A model generated the notes under the pieces. It was not told where the DNA came from. It ran no database searches and saw nothing but the letters and a program-made list of their open reading frames with translations. Of a stretch of DNA of 64,000 bases, positions 7,618-16,151 are shown piece after piece. This DNA is from Pseudomonas putida (GTDB lineage Bacteria; Pseudomonadota; Gammaproteobacteria; Pseudomonadales; Pseudomonadaceae), in contig NZ_MKZO01000002.1 in NCBI RefSeq assembly GCF_001941965.1, positions 62,001-126,000 of the forward strand. Direction: 5' to 3'. Position numbers and translations under genes: made by a program. Each line of letters opens with the position of its first letter. The first letter of the stretch is position 1.

Positions 7618-10026
7618 ATGAGCGCAGACGGAACCCGCTGGCTACCGAGACTGCTCGGTGTGCTGCTGTTGCTGATGGGCATGGCCCTGGTCGCCGGCGG
7701 CATCAAGCTGATGCAACTGGGCGGCTCGCTGTATTACCTGATCGCCGGCATCGGCTTCGCCGTGTCCGGGATCATGCTCCTGGCCCTGCGCAAGCACGCC
7801 CTCGGCCTGTACGGCCTGGTGCTGCTGGCCAGCACGGCATGGGCCCTGTGGGAAGTGGGCCTGGACTGGTGGCAACTGGTGCCGCGCCTGTCCCTGTGGT
7901 TCGCCCTCGGCGTGGTCCTGCTGCTGCCCTGGGCGCGGCGTCCGCTGCGCGGCCTGGCCGGCCAGCCGGCGCGTATCAACCTGGCGATCCTCGGTGTCGC
8001 CGTGATCGCCTCCGGCGCCACCGCCATTGGCAGCCAGTTCACCCACCCGGGCGAGATCAAGGGCGAGCTGGGGCGTGACACCACCACCCTGTTCAACACC
8101 GCCCCGGACATGCCTGCCGGCGACTGGCAGGCCTATGGTCGCACCGAGTACGGTGACCGCTATTCGCCACTGCGGCAGATCACCCCGACCAACATCTACC
8201 AGTTGGAAGAAGCCTGGCGCATCCGCACCGGCGACATGCCCAGCGCGGATGACCCGGTCGAGCTGACCAACCAGAACACCCCGCTCAAGGTCAACGGCAA
8301 GCTCTACGCCTGCACCGCGCACAGCAAGGTGCTGGCCCTGGACCCGGACACCGGTGCGGAAATCTGGCGCTTCGACCCGCAGGTCAAGAGCCCGACCGGC
8401 AGCTTCAAGGGCTTCGCCCACATGACTTGCCGCGGCGTTTCCTATTACGACGAGAACAGCTACGTCAACGCCGACGGCAGCCCCGCGCCGAAGATCAGCG
8501 AAGCCGGTCAGGCCGTGGCCCGCGCTTGCCCGCGCCGCCTCTACCTGCCGACCGCCGACGCCCGCCTGATCGTGCTCAACGCCGACAACGGCAAGGTCTG
8601 CGAAGGCTTCGCCAACCAGGGCACCATCGACCTGACCCAGGGCATCGGCCCGTTCACCGCCGGCGGCTACTACTCCACCTCGCCGGCGGCGATTACCCGC
8701 AGCCTGGTGATCATCGGTGGCCACGTCACCGACAACGAATCGACCAACGAGCCGTCCGGCGTGATCCGCGCCTATGACGTGCACGACGGCCACCTGGTGT
8801 GGAACTGGGACAGCAACAACCCGGACGACACCAAGCCGCTGGCCCCGGGCAAGACCTACAGCCGCAACTCGGCGAACATGTGGTCGCTGGCCAGCGTCGA
8901 CGAGAACCTCGGCATGGTCTACCTGCCCCTGGGCAACCAGACCCCGGACCAGTGGGGCGCCGACCGCACCCCAGGCGCGGAGAAATTCAGCGCCGGTATC
9001 GTCGCCCTGGATCTGGCCACCGGCAAGGTGCGCTGGAACTACCAGTTCACCCACCACGACCTGTGGGACATGGACGTCGGCAGCCAGCCGACCCTGCTCG
9101 ACCTGAAGACCGCCGATGGCGTCAAGCCGGCGCTGATCGCCCCGACCAAGCAAGGCAGCCTGTACGTGCTTGATCGTCGCGACGGCACCGCCATCGTGCC
9201 GATCCACGAGATCCCGACGCCGCAAGGCGCGGTGCCGGGCGACCACACCTCGCCGACCCAGGCCCGTTCCGACCTCAACCTGCTCGGCCCGGACCTGACC
9301 GAACAGGCCATGTGGGGCGCCAGCCCGTTCGACCAGATGCTCTGCCGCATCCAGTTCCGCCAGTTGCGCTACGAAGGCCAGTACACCCCGCCGTCGGAGC
9401 AGGGCTCGCTGGTCTATCCGGGTAACGTCGGGGTGTTCAACTGGGGCAGCGTGTCGGTGGATCCGGTGCGCCAGTTGCTGTTCACCAGCCCGAACTACAT
9501 GGCCTTCGTCTCGAAGATGGTGCCGCGTGCCGAGGTGGCCGAGGGCAGCAAGCGCGAGAGCGAGACCAGCGGCGTGCAGCCCAATACCGGTGCGCCGTAT
9601 GCGGTGACCATGCACCCGTTCATGTCGCCGCTGGGCGTGCCCTGCCAGGCCCCGGCCTGGGGCTATGTGGCGGGCATCGACCTGCTCAGCAACAAGGTGG
9701 TGTGGAAGCACAAGAACGGCACCAGCCGCGACAGCTCGCCGATCCCGATTGGCCTGCCGATCGGCGTGCCGAGCATGGGCGGCTCGATCGTCACCGCCAG
9801 TGGCCTGGGCTTCCTCAGCGGGACCCTGGACCAGTATCTGCGGGCGTATGACGTGAATACCGGCAAGGAACTGTGGAAATCGCGACTGCCGGCGGGTGGG
9901 CAGGCGACGCCGATGACCTATACCGGGAAGGACGGGAAGCAGTACGTGTTGGTGACTGCCGGCGGGCATGGCTCGCTGGGGACCAAAATGGGCGACTACA
10001 TCATCGCTTACAAATTGCCTAACTGA
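7618..10026 (+). CDS. gcd: Membrane-bound PQQ-dependent glucose dehydrogenase
   Basis: An 802-residue quinoprotein that oxidises glucose to gluconate in the periplasm and passes electrons to ubiquinone. Residues 1-140 contain five hydrophobic segments anchoring it to the inner membrane. The rest is an eight-bladed quinoprotein propeller with repeated tryptophan-docking motifs (GAEIWRFDPQ, GKVRWNYQF, GKELWKSRLPAG) and the WDMDVGSQPTL and GGQATPMTY segments of the family. Length matches E. coli Gcd (796). It is probably co-transcribed with oprB, with an AUGGAGAA ribosome-binding region before the start. A REP doublet follows the stop. Confidence 0.95.
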   Translation: MSADGTRWLPRLLGVLLLLMGMALVAGGIKLMQLGGSLYYLIAGIGFAVSGIMLLALRKHALGLYGLVLLASTAWALWEVGLDWWQLVPRLSLWFALGVVLLLPWARRPLRGLAGQPARINLAILGVAVIASGATAIGSQFTHPGEIKGELGRDTTTLFNTAPDMPAGDWQAYGRTEYGDRYSPLRQITPTNIYQLEEAWRIRTGDMPSADDPVELTNQNTPLKVNGKLYACTAHSKVLALDPDTGAEIWRFDPQVKSPTGSFKGFAHMTCRGVSYYDENSYVNADGSPAPKISEAGQAVARACPRRLYLPTADARLIVLNADNGKVCEGFANQGTIDLTQGIGPFTAGGYYSTSPAAITRSLVIIGGHVTDNESTNEPSGVIRAYDVHDGHLVWNWDSNNPDDTKPLAPGKTYSRNSANMWSLASVDENLGMVYLPLGNQTPDQWGADRTPGAEKFSAGIVALDLATGKVRWNYQFTHHDLWDMDVGSQPTLLDLKTADGVKPALIAPTKQGSLYVLDRRDGTAIVPIHEIPTPQGAVPGDHTSPTQARSDLNLLGPDLTEQAMWGASPFDQMLCRIQFRQLRYEGQYTPPSEQGSLVYPGNVGVFNWGSVSVDPVRQLLFTSPNYMAFVSKMVPRAEVAEGSKRESETSGVQPNTGAPYAVTMHPFMSPLGVPCQAPAWGYVAGIDLLSNKVVWKHKNGTSRDSSPIPIGLPIGVPSMGGSIVTASGLGFLSGTLDQYLRAYDVNTGKELWKSRLPAGGQATPMTYTGKDGKQYVLVTAGGHGSLGTKMGDYIIAYKLPN

Positions 10027-10032
10027 TTGCTC

Positions 10033-10125
10033 TTGAGGGCCTCATCGCTGGCAAGCCAGCTCCCACAGGGACCGCGTGCACCGCGAAACCTGTGGGAGCT
10101 GGCTTGCCAGCGATAGGGCCCTCAA
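10033..10125. repeat. REP doublet (REPIN) 3
   Basis: Inverted REP units with outer arms extended to TTGAGGGCC/GGGCCCTCAA. It separates the convergent 3' ends of gcd and the E2-like gene (stop at 10139), so it may also act as a terminator or mRNA stabiliser for both. Confidence 0.95.
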
Positions 10126-10138
10126 ACCCACTGCAAAT

Positions 10139-10588
10139 CTACATGGCAAACGTCCGGGTCCACTCCCGCGCCGTCTTGTCGAACTGCGCCCGCACCCGCT
10201 GATACTCCCCGGCCGCCTCCAGATTCAGCGCCCCCCGCGGCTCCGGATCCGCCAGCAGCGCCTGCACGCTCAACAGCACCTTCGACAAGGTCAACGCCGG
10301 GCTCCAGTTCTCGTCGAGCACCTCCAGCCCGATCTCTCCGTTCTCACCGATATTCGGATGCCAGACCCGGGTCTCGAAGGCCAGCTTCAGCGGCTTGAAC
10401 GGATAGTCCTTGGGAAACTGCACATCGAGAAAAAACACCCCGCCCTCGTAGGGCGTGTTCATCGGCCCCATCATCGTGGCCTTCCAGTGAAACAGGCTTT
10501 CGCCTTGGGGCCCTGCCGAGCAATTGGCCGGCGGATCCTTGCTGATGTCCTGCAGTTCCCGCGTGATGCGCTTCAGTGCAGCTTCCAT
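10139..10588 (-). CDS. Eukaryote-type E2 ubiquitin-conjugating (UBC fold) protein with catalytic Cys replaced by Gly
   Basis: A 149-residue protein that aligns without gaps to nearly the whole of human UBE2D/yeast Ubc4 (147-148 residues), with more than half of residues identical in my hand alignment from memory. Conserved elements are ALKRI and DPP..CSAGP at the N-terminus, FHW.AT.MGP, GGVFFL, DYPFKP, HPNI (residues 77-80), WSPALTLSKVLLS and the closing AREWT. The catalytic cysteine position (Cys in NGxICLDIL) is Gly87, codon GGG at 10330-10328, in NGEIGLEVL. The only cysteine is Cys23, far from the site. The acidic gate DDP loop is also changed (EPRGA). E3-facing residues K6, R7, F64 and S96-P97-A98 are kept. 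The start at 10588 has a strong Shine-Dalgarno (AAAGGAG); earlier in-frame codons do not. No signal peptide is seen, and no E1, ubiquitin-like or deubiquitinase gene is in the window. It is probably non-catalytic, like UEV proteins; its role is unknown. Confidence 0.9.
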   Translation of the reverse strand: MEAALKRITRELQDISKDPPANCSAGPQGESLFHWKATMMGPMNTPYEGGVFFLDVQFPKDYPFKPLKLAFETRVWHPNIGENGEIGLEVLDENWSPALTLSKVLLSVQALLADPEPRGALNLEAAGEYQRVRAQFDKTAREWTRTFAM

Positions 10589-10709
10589 TGGCGACTCCTT
10601 TGGCCCGACACGGGCGACAGACGCCAACAGTAGCACTTCGCGATCAACTCTCCGTACATGCACTAAGCTCCTTGTTTCCTTCGGCCTTCCCGACAAAAGC
10701 CGTCAGGCA

Positions 10710-10737
10710 TTGAAACCACCCTTCTACCGCCCCATCT
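10710..10737 (+). promoter_or_regulatory. Sigma-32 (heat-shock) promoter for the Lon-type protease gene
   Basis: TTGAAA at 10710-10715 and CCCCATCT at 10730-10737 are separated by 14 bases, matching the RpoH consensus (TTGAAA, N11-16, CCCCATnT). Transcription would start near 10745, about 23 bases before the ATG. Confidence 0.8.
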
Positions 10738-10767
10738 AAGCACCATAGTCATTCACGCAGGTGCCCC

Positions 10768-13191
10768 ATGAGCGACCAGCAGGATCTCCCGGAACATCCC
10801 GACGAATACGCCGAAGTCGAGCATCTCGACGACACCGACCCGACCGGCCGCACCCTCGCCCTGCCCGGCCAGCAACTGCCGGACAAGGTCTATGTGATCC
10901 CGATCCACAACCGCCCGTTCTTCCCCGCGCAGGTGCTGCCGGTGATCGTCAACGAAGAACCCTGGGCGGAAACCCTCGATCTGGTGGCCAAGACCCCGCA
11001 CCACAGCCTGGCCCTGTTCTTCATGGACGAGCCGCTGCAGGACCACCGGCATTTCGACACCTCGGCGCTGCCGCTGTATGGCACCCTGGTCAAGGTGCAC
11101 CACGCCAGCCGCGAGAACGGCAAGCTGCAGTTCGTCGCCCAGGGCCTGACGCGGGTGCGCATCCGCACCTGGCTCAAGCACCATCGCCCACCGTACCTGG
11201 TGGAAGTCGAATACCCGCACCAGAGCCCCGAGCCCACCGACGAGGTGAAGGCCTACGGCATGGCGCTGATCAATGCGATCAAGGAACTGCTGCCGCTCAA
11301 CCCGCTGTACAGTGAAGAGCTGAAGAACTACCTCAACCGCTTCAGTCCCAACGACCCGTCGCCGCTGAGCGATTTCGCCGCCGCGCTGACCTCGGCCACC
11401 GGCCAGCAACTGCAGGAAGTGCTGGACTGCGTGCCGATCCTCAAGCGCATGGAAAAAGTCCTGCCGATGCTGCGCAAGGAAGTCGAAGTCGCGCGCCTGC
11501 AGAACGAGATTTCCGCCGAGGTGAACCGGCAGATCGGCGAGCACCAGCGCGAGTTCTTCCTCAAGGAACAGCTCAAGGTCATCCAGCAGGAGCTGGGCCT
11601 GACCAAGGACGACCGCAGCGCCGACCTCGAACAGTTCAAGCAGCGCCTCGACGGCAAGACCCTGCCGGCCGCCGCGCAGAAGCGCATCGACGAAGAGATG
11701 GGCAAGCTGGCGATCCTCGAGACCGGCTCGCCGGAGTACGCCGTCACCCGCAACTACCTGGAATGGGCCACCGCCCTGCCCTGGGGCGTGTATGGCGAAG
11801 ACAAGCTGAGCCTCAAGCACGCGCGCAAGGTCCTCGACCAGCACCATTCCGGGCTGGATGACGTCAAGGACCGCATCCTCGAATTCCTCGCGGTCGGCGC
11901 CTACAAGGGCGAGATCAGCGGCTCCATCGTGTTGCTGGTGGGCCCGCCGGGGGTGGGCAAGACCAGCATCGGCAAGTCCATCGCCGAGTCCCTGGGCCGG
12001 CCGTTCTACCGCTTCAGCGTCGGCGGCATGCGCGACGAGGCCGAGATCAAGGGCCACCGCCGCACCTACATCGGCGCCCAGCCGGGCAAGCTGGTGCAGG
12101 CGCTCAAGGACGTGGAGGTGATGAACCCGGTGATCATGCTCGACGAGATCGACAAGATGGGCCAGAGCTACCAGGGCGACCCGGCCTCGGCGCTGCTGGA
12201 AACCCTCGATCCGGAGCAGAACGTCGATTTCCTCGACCACTACCTGGACCTGCGCCTGGACCTGTCCAAGGTGCTGTTCGTGTGTACCGCCAACACCCTC
12301 GACTCGATTCCCGGCCCGTTGCTTGATCGGATGGAAGTGATTCGCCTGTCCGGTTATATCACCGAGGAAAAACTGGCGATCGCCAAGCGCCACCTGTGGC
12401 CCAAGCAGTTGCAGAAGGCCGGCGTGGCCAAGACCAGCCTGAGCATCAGCGATGCCGCGCTGCGCACGGTGATCGAGGGCTATGCCCGCGAGGCCGGGGT
12501 ACGCCAGTTGGAGAAACAGTTGGGCAAGCTGGTGCGCAAGGCGGTGGTGCGCTTGCTCGACGAGCCGGACGCGAACATCAAGATCGGCCCCAAGGACCTC
12601 GAAGCGGCCCTCGGCATGCCGGTGTTCCGCAGCGAGCAGGTGCTGGCCGGCAAGGGCGTGATCACCGGGCTGGCCTGGACCAGCATGGGTGGCGCCACGT
12701 TGCCGATCGAAGCGACGCGGATCCACACGCTGAACCGCGGCTTCAAGCTCACCGGGCAACTGGGTGACGTGATGAAGGAATCAGCGGAAATTGCCTATAG
12801 CTACATCAGCTCGCACCTGAAGCAGTTCGGCGGCGATCCGACCTTCTTCAACGAAGCCTTCGTCCACCTGCATGTACCGGAAGGAGCGACGCCGAAGGAT
12901 GGCCCGAGTGCCGGCGTGACCATGGCCAGCGCGCTGCTGTCGCTGGCCCGGGACCAGGTGCCGAAGAAAGGCGTGGCGATGACCGGCGAAATGACCCTGA
13001 CCGGGGCGGTCCTGCCGATTGGCGGGGTACGCGAGAAGGTGATCGCGGCGCGGCGGCAGAAGATCTTCGAGCTGATCCTGCCGGAAGCGAACCGGGGTGA
13101 TTTCCTGGAGTTGCCGGAGTACCTGAAGGACGGGCTGACAGTGCATTTCGCCAAGCGCTTCGGGGATGTGGCAAAGGTCTTGTTCAGCTGA
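10768..13191 (+). CDS. asrA: Lon-type ATP-dependent serine protease (AsrA-like)
   Basis: An 807-residue cytoplasmic AAA+ protease. The LON substrate-binding domain spans about residues 40-240. The AAA module has Walker A GPPGVGKTS at 392-400 and Walker B VIMLDEIDK. The protease domain has catalytic Ser714 (PKDGPSAG) and Lys757 (REKVIAARR), the 43-residue spacing of E. coli Lon. The acidic N-terminal extension and the neighbourhood (icp, znuD-like) match the second Lon paralogue of pseudomonads, AsrA (PA0779), which modulates the heat-shock response, rather than canonical lon beside clpX. A sigma-32 promoter precedes it. It is divergent from the E2-like gene across 179 bases. Confidence 0.88.
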   Translation: MSDQQDLPEHPDEYAEVEHLDDTDPTGRTLALPGQQLPDKVYVIPIHNRPFFPAQVLPVIVNEEPWAETLDLVAKTPHHSLALFFMDEPLQDHRHFDTSALPLYGTLVKVHHASRENGKLQFVAQGLTRVRIRTWLKHHRPPYLVEVEYPHQSPEPTDEVKAYGMALINAIKELLPLNPLYSEELKNYLNRFSPNDPSPLSDFAAALTSATGQQLQEVLDCVPILKRMEKVLPMLRKEVEVARLQNEISAEVNRQIGEHQREFFLKEQLKVIQQELGLTKDDRSADLEQFKQRLDGKTLPAAAQKRIDEEMGKLAILETGSPEYAVTRNYLEWATALPWGVYGEDKLSLKHARKVLDQHHSGLDDVKDRILEFLAVGAYKGEISGSIVLLVGPPGVGKTSIGKSIAESLGRPFYRFSVGGMRDEAEIKGHRRTYIGAQPGKLVQALKDVEVMNPVIMLDEIDKMGQSYQGDPASALLETLDPEQNVDFLDHYLDLRLDLSKVLFVCTANTLDSIPGPLLDRMEVIRLSGYITEEKLAIAKRHLWPKQLQKAGVAKTSLSISDAALRTVIEGYAREAGVRQLEKQLGKLVRKAVVRLLDEPDANIKIGPKDLEAALGMPVFRSEQVLAGKGVITGLAWTSMGGATLPIEATRIHTLNRGFKLTGQLGDVMKESAEIAYSYISSHLKQFGGDPTFFNEAFVHLHVPEGATPKDGPSAGVTMASALLSLARDQVPKKGVAMTGEMTLTGAVLPIGGVREKVIAARRQKIFELILPEANRGDFLELPEYLKDGLTVHFAKRFGDVAKVLFS

Positions 13192-13197
13192 GTTTTT

Positions 13198-13286
13198 GAG
13201 GGCCTCATCGCTGGCAAGCCAGCTCCCACAGGGATCGCATGCACCGCGGACCCTGTGGGAGCTGGCTTGCCAGCGATAGGGCCCTC
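13198..13286. repeat. REP doublet (REPIN) 4
   Basis: Inverted REP units immediately after the Lon-type gene, in the direction of the protease-inhibitor gene. The outer arms GAGGGCC/GGGCCCTC pair. Confidence 0.95.
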
Positions 13287-13379
13287 GAAGTCACCCGATC
13301 ACTTCGGGTAGAACCCGACAACCCATCCGGTTTAAGCTCCGGAGCCGATACCAAAGCCCATCGCGCTCCGGAGTGCTGC

Positions 13380-13778
13380 ATGACGATCCGCCGTACCGCC
13401 CTGCTGTCGGGCCTCACCCTGCTCGCCGCCTGCTCCCACGACACCACCCGCACCGAACCGGTGGTGGTGGAAAAGCAGAGCCAGTGCCCGATCGACCTGA
13501 ACATCGGCCAGGCCCTGACCCTCACCCTGCCCAGCAACCCCAGCACCGGCTATCGCTGGCAGTTGCAGGACTCCGCGTCAGCGCTACTCGGCGCCCTGGG
13601 CCCGGAGGTCTATCGCAGCAACGACAGCGACGGCATGGTCGGCAGCGACGGCCTGTCCACCTGGCGCTTCCGGGCCAAGGCCGCCGGCGAGGGCCATCTG
13701 GTCCTGGTCTACCAGCAACCCTGGGCCCCGGAAGAAGCACCAGCGCGCCATCTCGACTGCGTGATAAAGGTGCGTTAG
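13380..13778 (+). CDS. icp: Chagasin/ICP-family cysteine peptidase inhibitor lipoprotein
   Basis: A 132-residue lipoprotein. The signal peptide ends in the lipobox LLAAC. The mature part carries the chagasin-family NPSTGYRW motif (loop L4), the second loop around DGLVSTW-like SDGLSTWRF, and the third conserved loop in YQQPW. These three loops enter the active site of papain-like cysteine proteases in characterised ICPs. The protein would be anchored to the inner or outer membrane facing the periplasm. The start ATG at 13380 gives the signal peptide. It converges with the toxin subunit gene with a 4-base overlap of their ends. It corresponds to icp (PA0778). Confidence 0.88.
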   Translation: MTIRRTALLSGLTLLAACSHDTTRTEPVVVEKQSQCPIDLNIGQALTLTLPSNPSTGYRWQLQDSASALLGALGPEVYRSNDSDGMVGSDGLSTWRFRAKAAGEGHLVLVYQQPWAPEEAPARHLDCVIKVR

Positions 13779-14728
13779 AGCTCTTCGTAGCGCCGCCGTA
13801 CCGCCAGCAGCCACGTCTCCATTACGCACAGGGCGTCGGCCATGGCCTGCAGTTCGGTCTGCTCGCCAACCGCCTCGACCCGCTCGGTCCAGCCCCGGGT
13901 CAAGGTCCCGGCCTGTTCCAGCCACTGGTCACGCACGCCGCCCAGGGCCGCGACCTTGGGCAGTTGCCCCAGTTCGCACTCCAGCGCCGCACGGCGGGCA
14001 ATCCAGTCACAGACTTCGTCGGTCAGTACCCCGCGCTCGTGCACCTTGCGCGTGCGCAGCCTGATCACCTCGCTCAGCTTGCGCCCTTCGAGCAGCCCGG
14101 CCACCTTGTCGACGAAGATCCGCGCCGCCGCGACCAGGTTGTCCGGGTCCACGCCCTTGAGCAGCAGTTTCTGTACCAGGGCGATTTCCGCCTCGGTCGG
14201 GATCATGCTCTTGAAGATCCTTTGCACGTCCGGCACCTCGAAGGCGCGGATCACTTCGCTCATGGCATCGATCTGTACCGTGAAGTCGTCGATCCGCGCT
14301 TCCTGGTTGGCGATCGAGGCACTCAGCGCGTCGCGCTGTTCGGCGAGCGAGTCGCTGCGCTCATCCACCACAGGAAGCCGGGTCTTGCCCAGCAGCGCCA
14401 GGGCCTCGGCGATTTCCTCGCCCTTGGCTTGCAGGCGCTGCCTGTCGCGCAGGGCATCCTGCTCCAGCACCTGGGCCTGCCCGGGATTCTGCGCGAGGAC
14501 CAGCGCCAGGTCGGCCCATTTGTGGTTGCCGACCAGCACCAGGCCGCTGAGCACCCGTTCGGACAGCAGGCGATCGGTGTCGAGCAGCCGAGTGGACAGG
14601 CCGTTCAACTGCTCACGCAGCGACGGCAGCAGGGCCCCGTTGGTGCTGTAGAGCTGCTTGAGAAAATCTTCCTTCAGGTCGTTCATCCGGCTGATATCGG
14701 GCAACGACTGGGCGTTCGGCTGGTTCAT
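13775..14728 (-). CDS. XaxB/YaxB-like binary pore-forming toxin subunit B
   Basis: A 317-residue, mostly helical protein with long heptad-like stretches (for example LREQLNGLSTRLLDTDRLLSERVL and ALSASIANQEARIDDFTVQIDAMSEVIRAF). It matches the alpha-xenorhabdolysin family subunit B, slightly shorter than XaxB. In characterised XaxAB/YaxAB systems this subunit forms the membrane-spanning part of an alpha pore assembled with subunit A. There is no signal peptide, as for the family. It overlaps the upstream subunit A gene by four bases (ATGA), so the two are coupled. The assignment rests on the pair more than on this subunit alone. Confidence 0.72.
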   Translation of the reverse strand: MNQPNAQSLPDISRMNDLKEDFLKQLYSTNGALLPSLREQLNGLSTRLLDTDRLLSERVLSGLVLVGNHKWADLALVLAQNPGQAQVLEQDALRDRQRLQAKGEEIAEALALLGKTRLPVVDERSDSLAEQRDALSASIANQEARIDDFTVQIDAMSEVIRAFEVPDVQRIFKSMIPTEAEIALVQKLLLKGVDPDNLVAAARIFVDKVAGLLEGRKLSEVIRLRTRKVHERGVLTDEVCDWIARRAALECELGQLPKVAALGGVRDQWLEQAGTLTRGWTERVEAVGEQTELQAMADALCVMETWLLAVRRRYEEL

Positions 14729-15933
14729 GAGAAGGTTCCTTCCTTGCTGATCTCGTCCACGGTTTCATTGAAGAGCTTCGACAGTTGCGAAGAGATGTCA
14801 CGGATGTTCTGCCACGGGCGCAGGACCCGCTCGAAGCGCAGGATGAAGGTCGCCAGTTCGACGTCGGTGCCGATCAGGCCCAGCTCTTCGCCGGACTGTT
14901 CGACATACACGCCCAGCATGCTCCAGACATCCTCGAGGTTCTTCGCGGCGGTCTGCACTTCGGTCAGGCGGAATTTCAGGTCGGCGATCTGCAGGGTGGT
15001 GGTTTCGAATACCCCGACCATCGGGCTGATCGCCTTGATCTGCTGCACCAGCCATTCGCGCTCGAGGCGCAGGCGCTTGTTGGTCGAACGTGCCGCCTCG
15101 GCCTGGGCGCCGTAGATGCCGCCGGTGATCGCCACGCCGATGGGGCCGAAGACCAGCCCGGTGAAGGCCAGGCCGACGAGCTTCTGGTAGGCGATATCCA
15201 TCTCCTCGATTTCCTTGTCCAGCGGGGCGAGTTGCTGGCGCAGTTCATCGATGACCCTTTCCGGGCTGATGTCCTTGATCTGGCGGGTCAGCGCATCGGT
15301 TTCCGGGCGCAACTGACGGACCACGGCATCGGTGAACCATTGCGCGCGGTCCTTGACCGCGGTGATATCCCGGCGCACTTCGGCAATGTCCTCGCTGATG
15401 AACTGGAGGTGGTTGCCGAAGCTGGCGACCTGCCGGCGCTCTTCCTCGCCGAGACGCCGATAGGTCACCCCGGCCAGGGCGGCTTCGTCGACCGCATCGC
15501 GCACACGGGCCTTGAGCGTGCGATACGCCTCGGTGGTGGCGAGCTTGTCGATCAGTTTCCGGCCATCCTCGATAAAGGACTCGGCGAACAGACCGAGGCG
15601 GGTGCCGAGGTCCTTGGTTTCCCGTTCCAGCACGCCCCAGGCGCCGACATGGGTACGCAGGTTGGTGTAGAGCCGGTGCACCTGCTCGGCATCGATGCCG
15701 AGCAAGGACAGGTCATGGGCGCCGTTGATCGCCTCGACGCTGTTGGGCAGGCGTAGCACATAGTGGGCGTAGCGCTTGATGCTTCTCAGGTTGTCGGCGG
15801 TGAAGATCAGCGCCGGCTGCATGCGGTTGTTGTCGACGCTCCTGGAAATGACGTCGAAATACTGCTTGGGCACGAATTCGGCACGCTGCTGGGCATCGAG
15901 GGCCTGCAACGACTCGTTTTCCTTGGTGGTCAT
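14725..15933 (-). CDS. XaxA/YaxA-like binary pore-forming toxin subunit A
   Basis: A 402-residue helical protein, close in length to XaxA. Long amphipathic coiled-coil segments flank a hydrophobic hairpin at about residues 252-275 (KLVGLAFTGLVFGPIGVAI). The family consists of alpha pore-forming toxins of Xenorhabdus, Photorhabdus, Yersinia and some pseudomonads that lyse insect and mammalian cells. I placed the start at ATG 15933 (AAGGA, seven bases away); the longer frame from 15972 lacks a ribosome-binding site. The gene is divergent from cmoA and transcribed ahead of subunit B. No secretion signal is visible. Confidence 0.75.
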   Translation of the reverse strand: MTTKENESLQALDAQQRAEFVPKQYFDVISRSVDNNRMQPALIFTADNLRSIKRYAHYVLRLPNSVEAINGAHDLSLLGIDAEQVHRLYTNLRTHVGAWGVLERETKDLGTRLGLFAESFIEDGRKLIDKLATTEAYRTLKARVRDAVDEAALAGVTYRRLGEEERRQVASFGNHLQFISEDIAEVRRDITAVKDRAQWFTDAVVRQLRPETDALTRQIKDISPERVIDELRQQLAPLDKEIEEMDIAYQKLVGLAFTGLVFGPIGVAITGGIYGAQAEAARSTNKRLRLEREWLVQQIKAISPMVGVFETTTLQIADLKFRLTEVQTAAKNLEDVWSMLGVYVEQSGEELGLIGTDVELATFILRFERVLRPWQNIRDISSQLSKLFNETVDEISKEGTFS

Positions 15934-16151
15934 GGTCTGGTCCTTGGCAAAAATGGCTGCCCTGTTGCACAAGGCAGGTGGACCACCCTAGGCGCCGCCG
16001 GGTCGGGCCGAAGCCGGCGGGATTCGCCGCACAAGGCGGGAAAGCTCCGGCAAACCCGGGCGAAGCCGGGCATCCGTCCGGCAACGCATAGGCACGGCTT
16101 CCCCACTTGGCTAGAATGTCGCCCCGTTTTCGACCATCCCGTGTACAGACC

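Noticed and set aside
7642..9969. A 775-codon open frame on the minus strand opposite gcd
   Set aside because: It mirrors the reading frame of a clear quinoprotein gene in high-GC DNA. Its composition (His/Gln/Arg-rich without domains) is that of an antisense shadow.
10753..12759. A 668-codon minus-strand frame opposite the Lon-type gene
   Set aside because: Antisense shadow of a gene with full AAA+ and protease motifs; no ribosome-binding site and no recognisable domain. It would also cross the sigma-32 promoter region.
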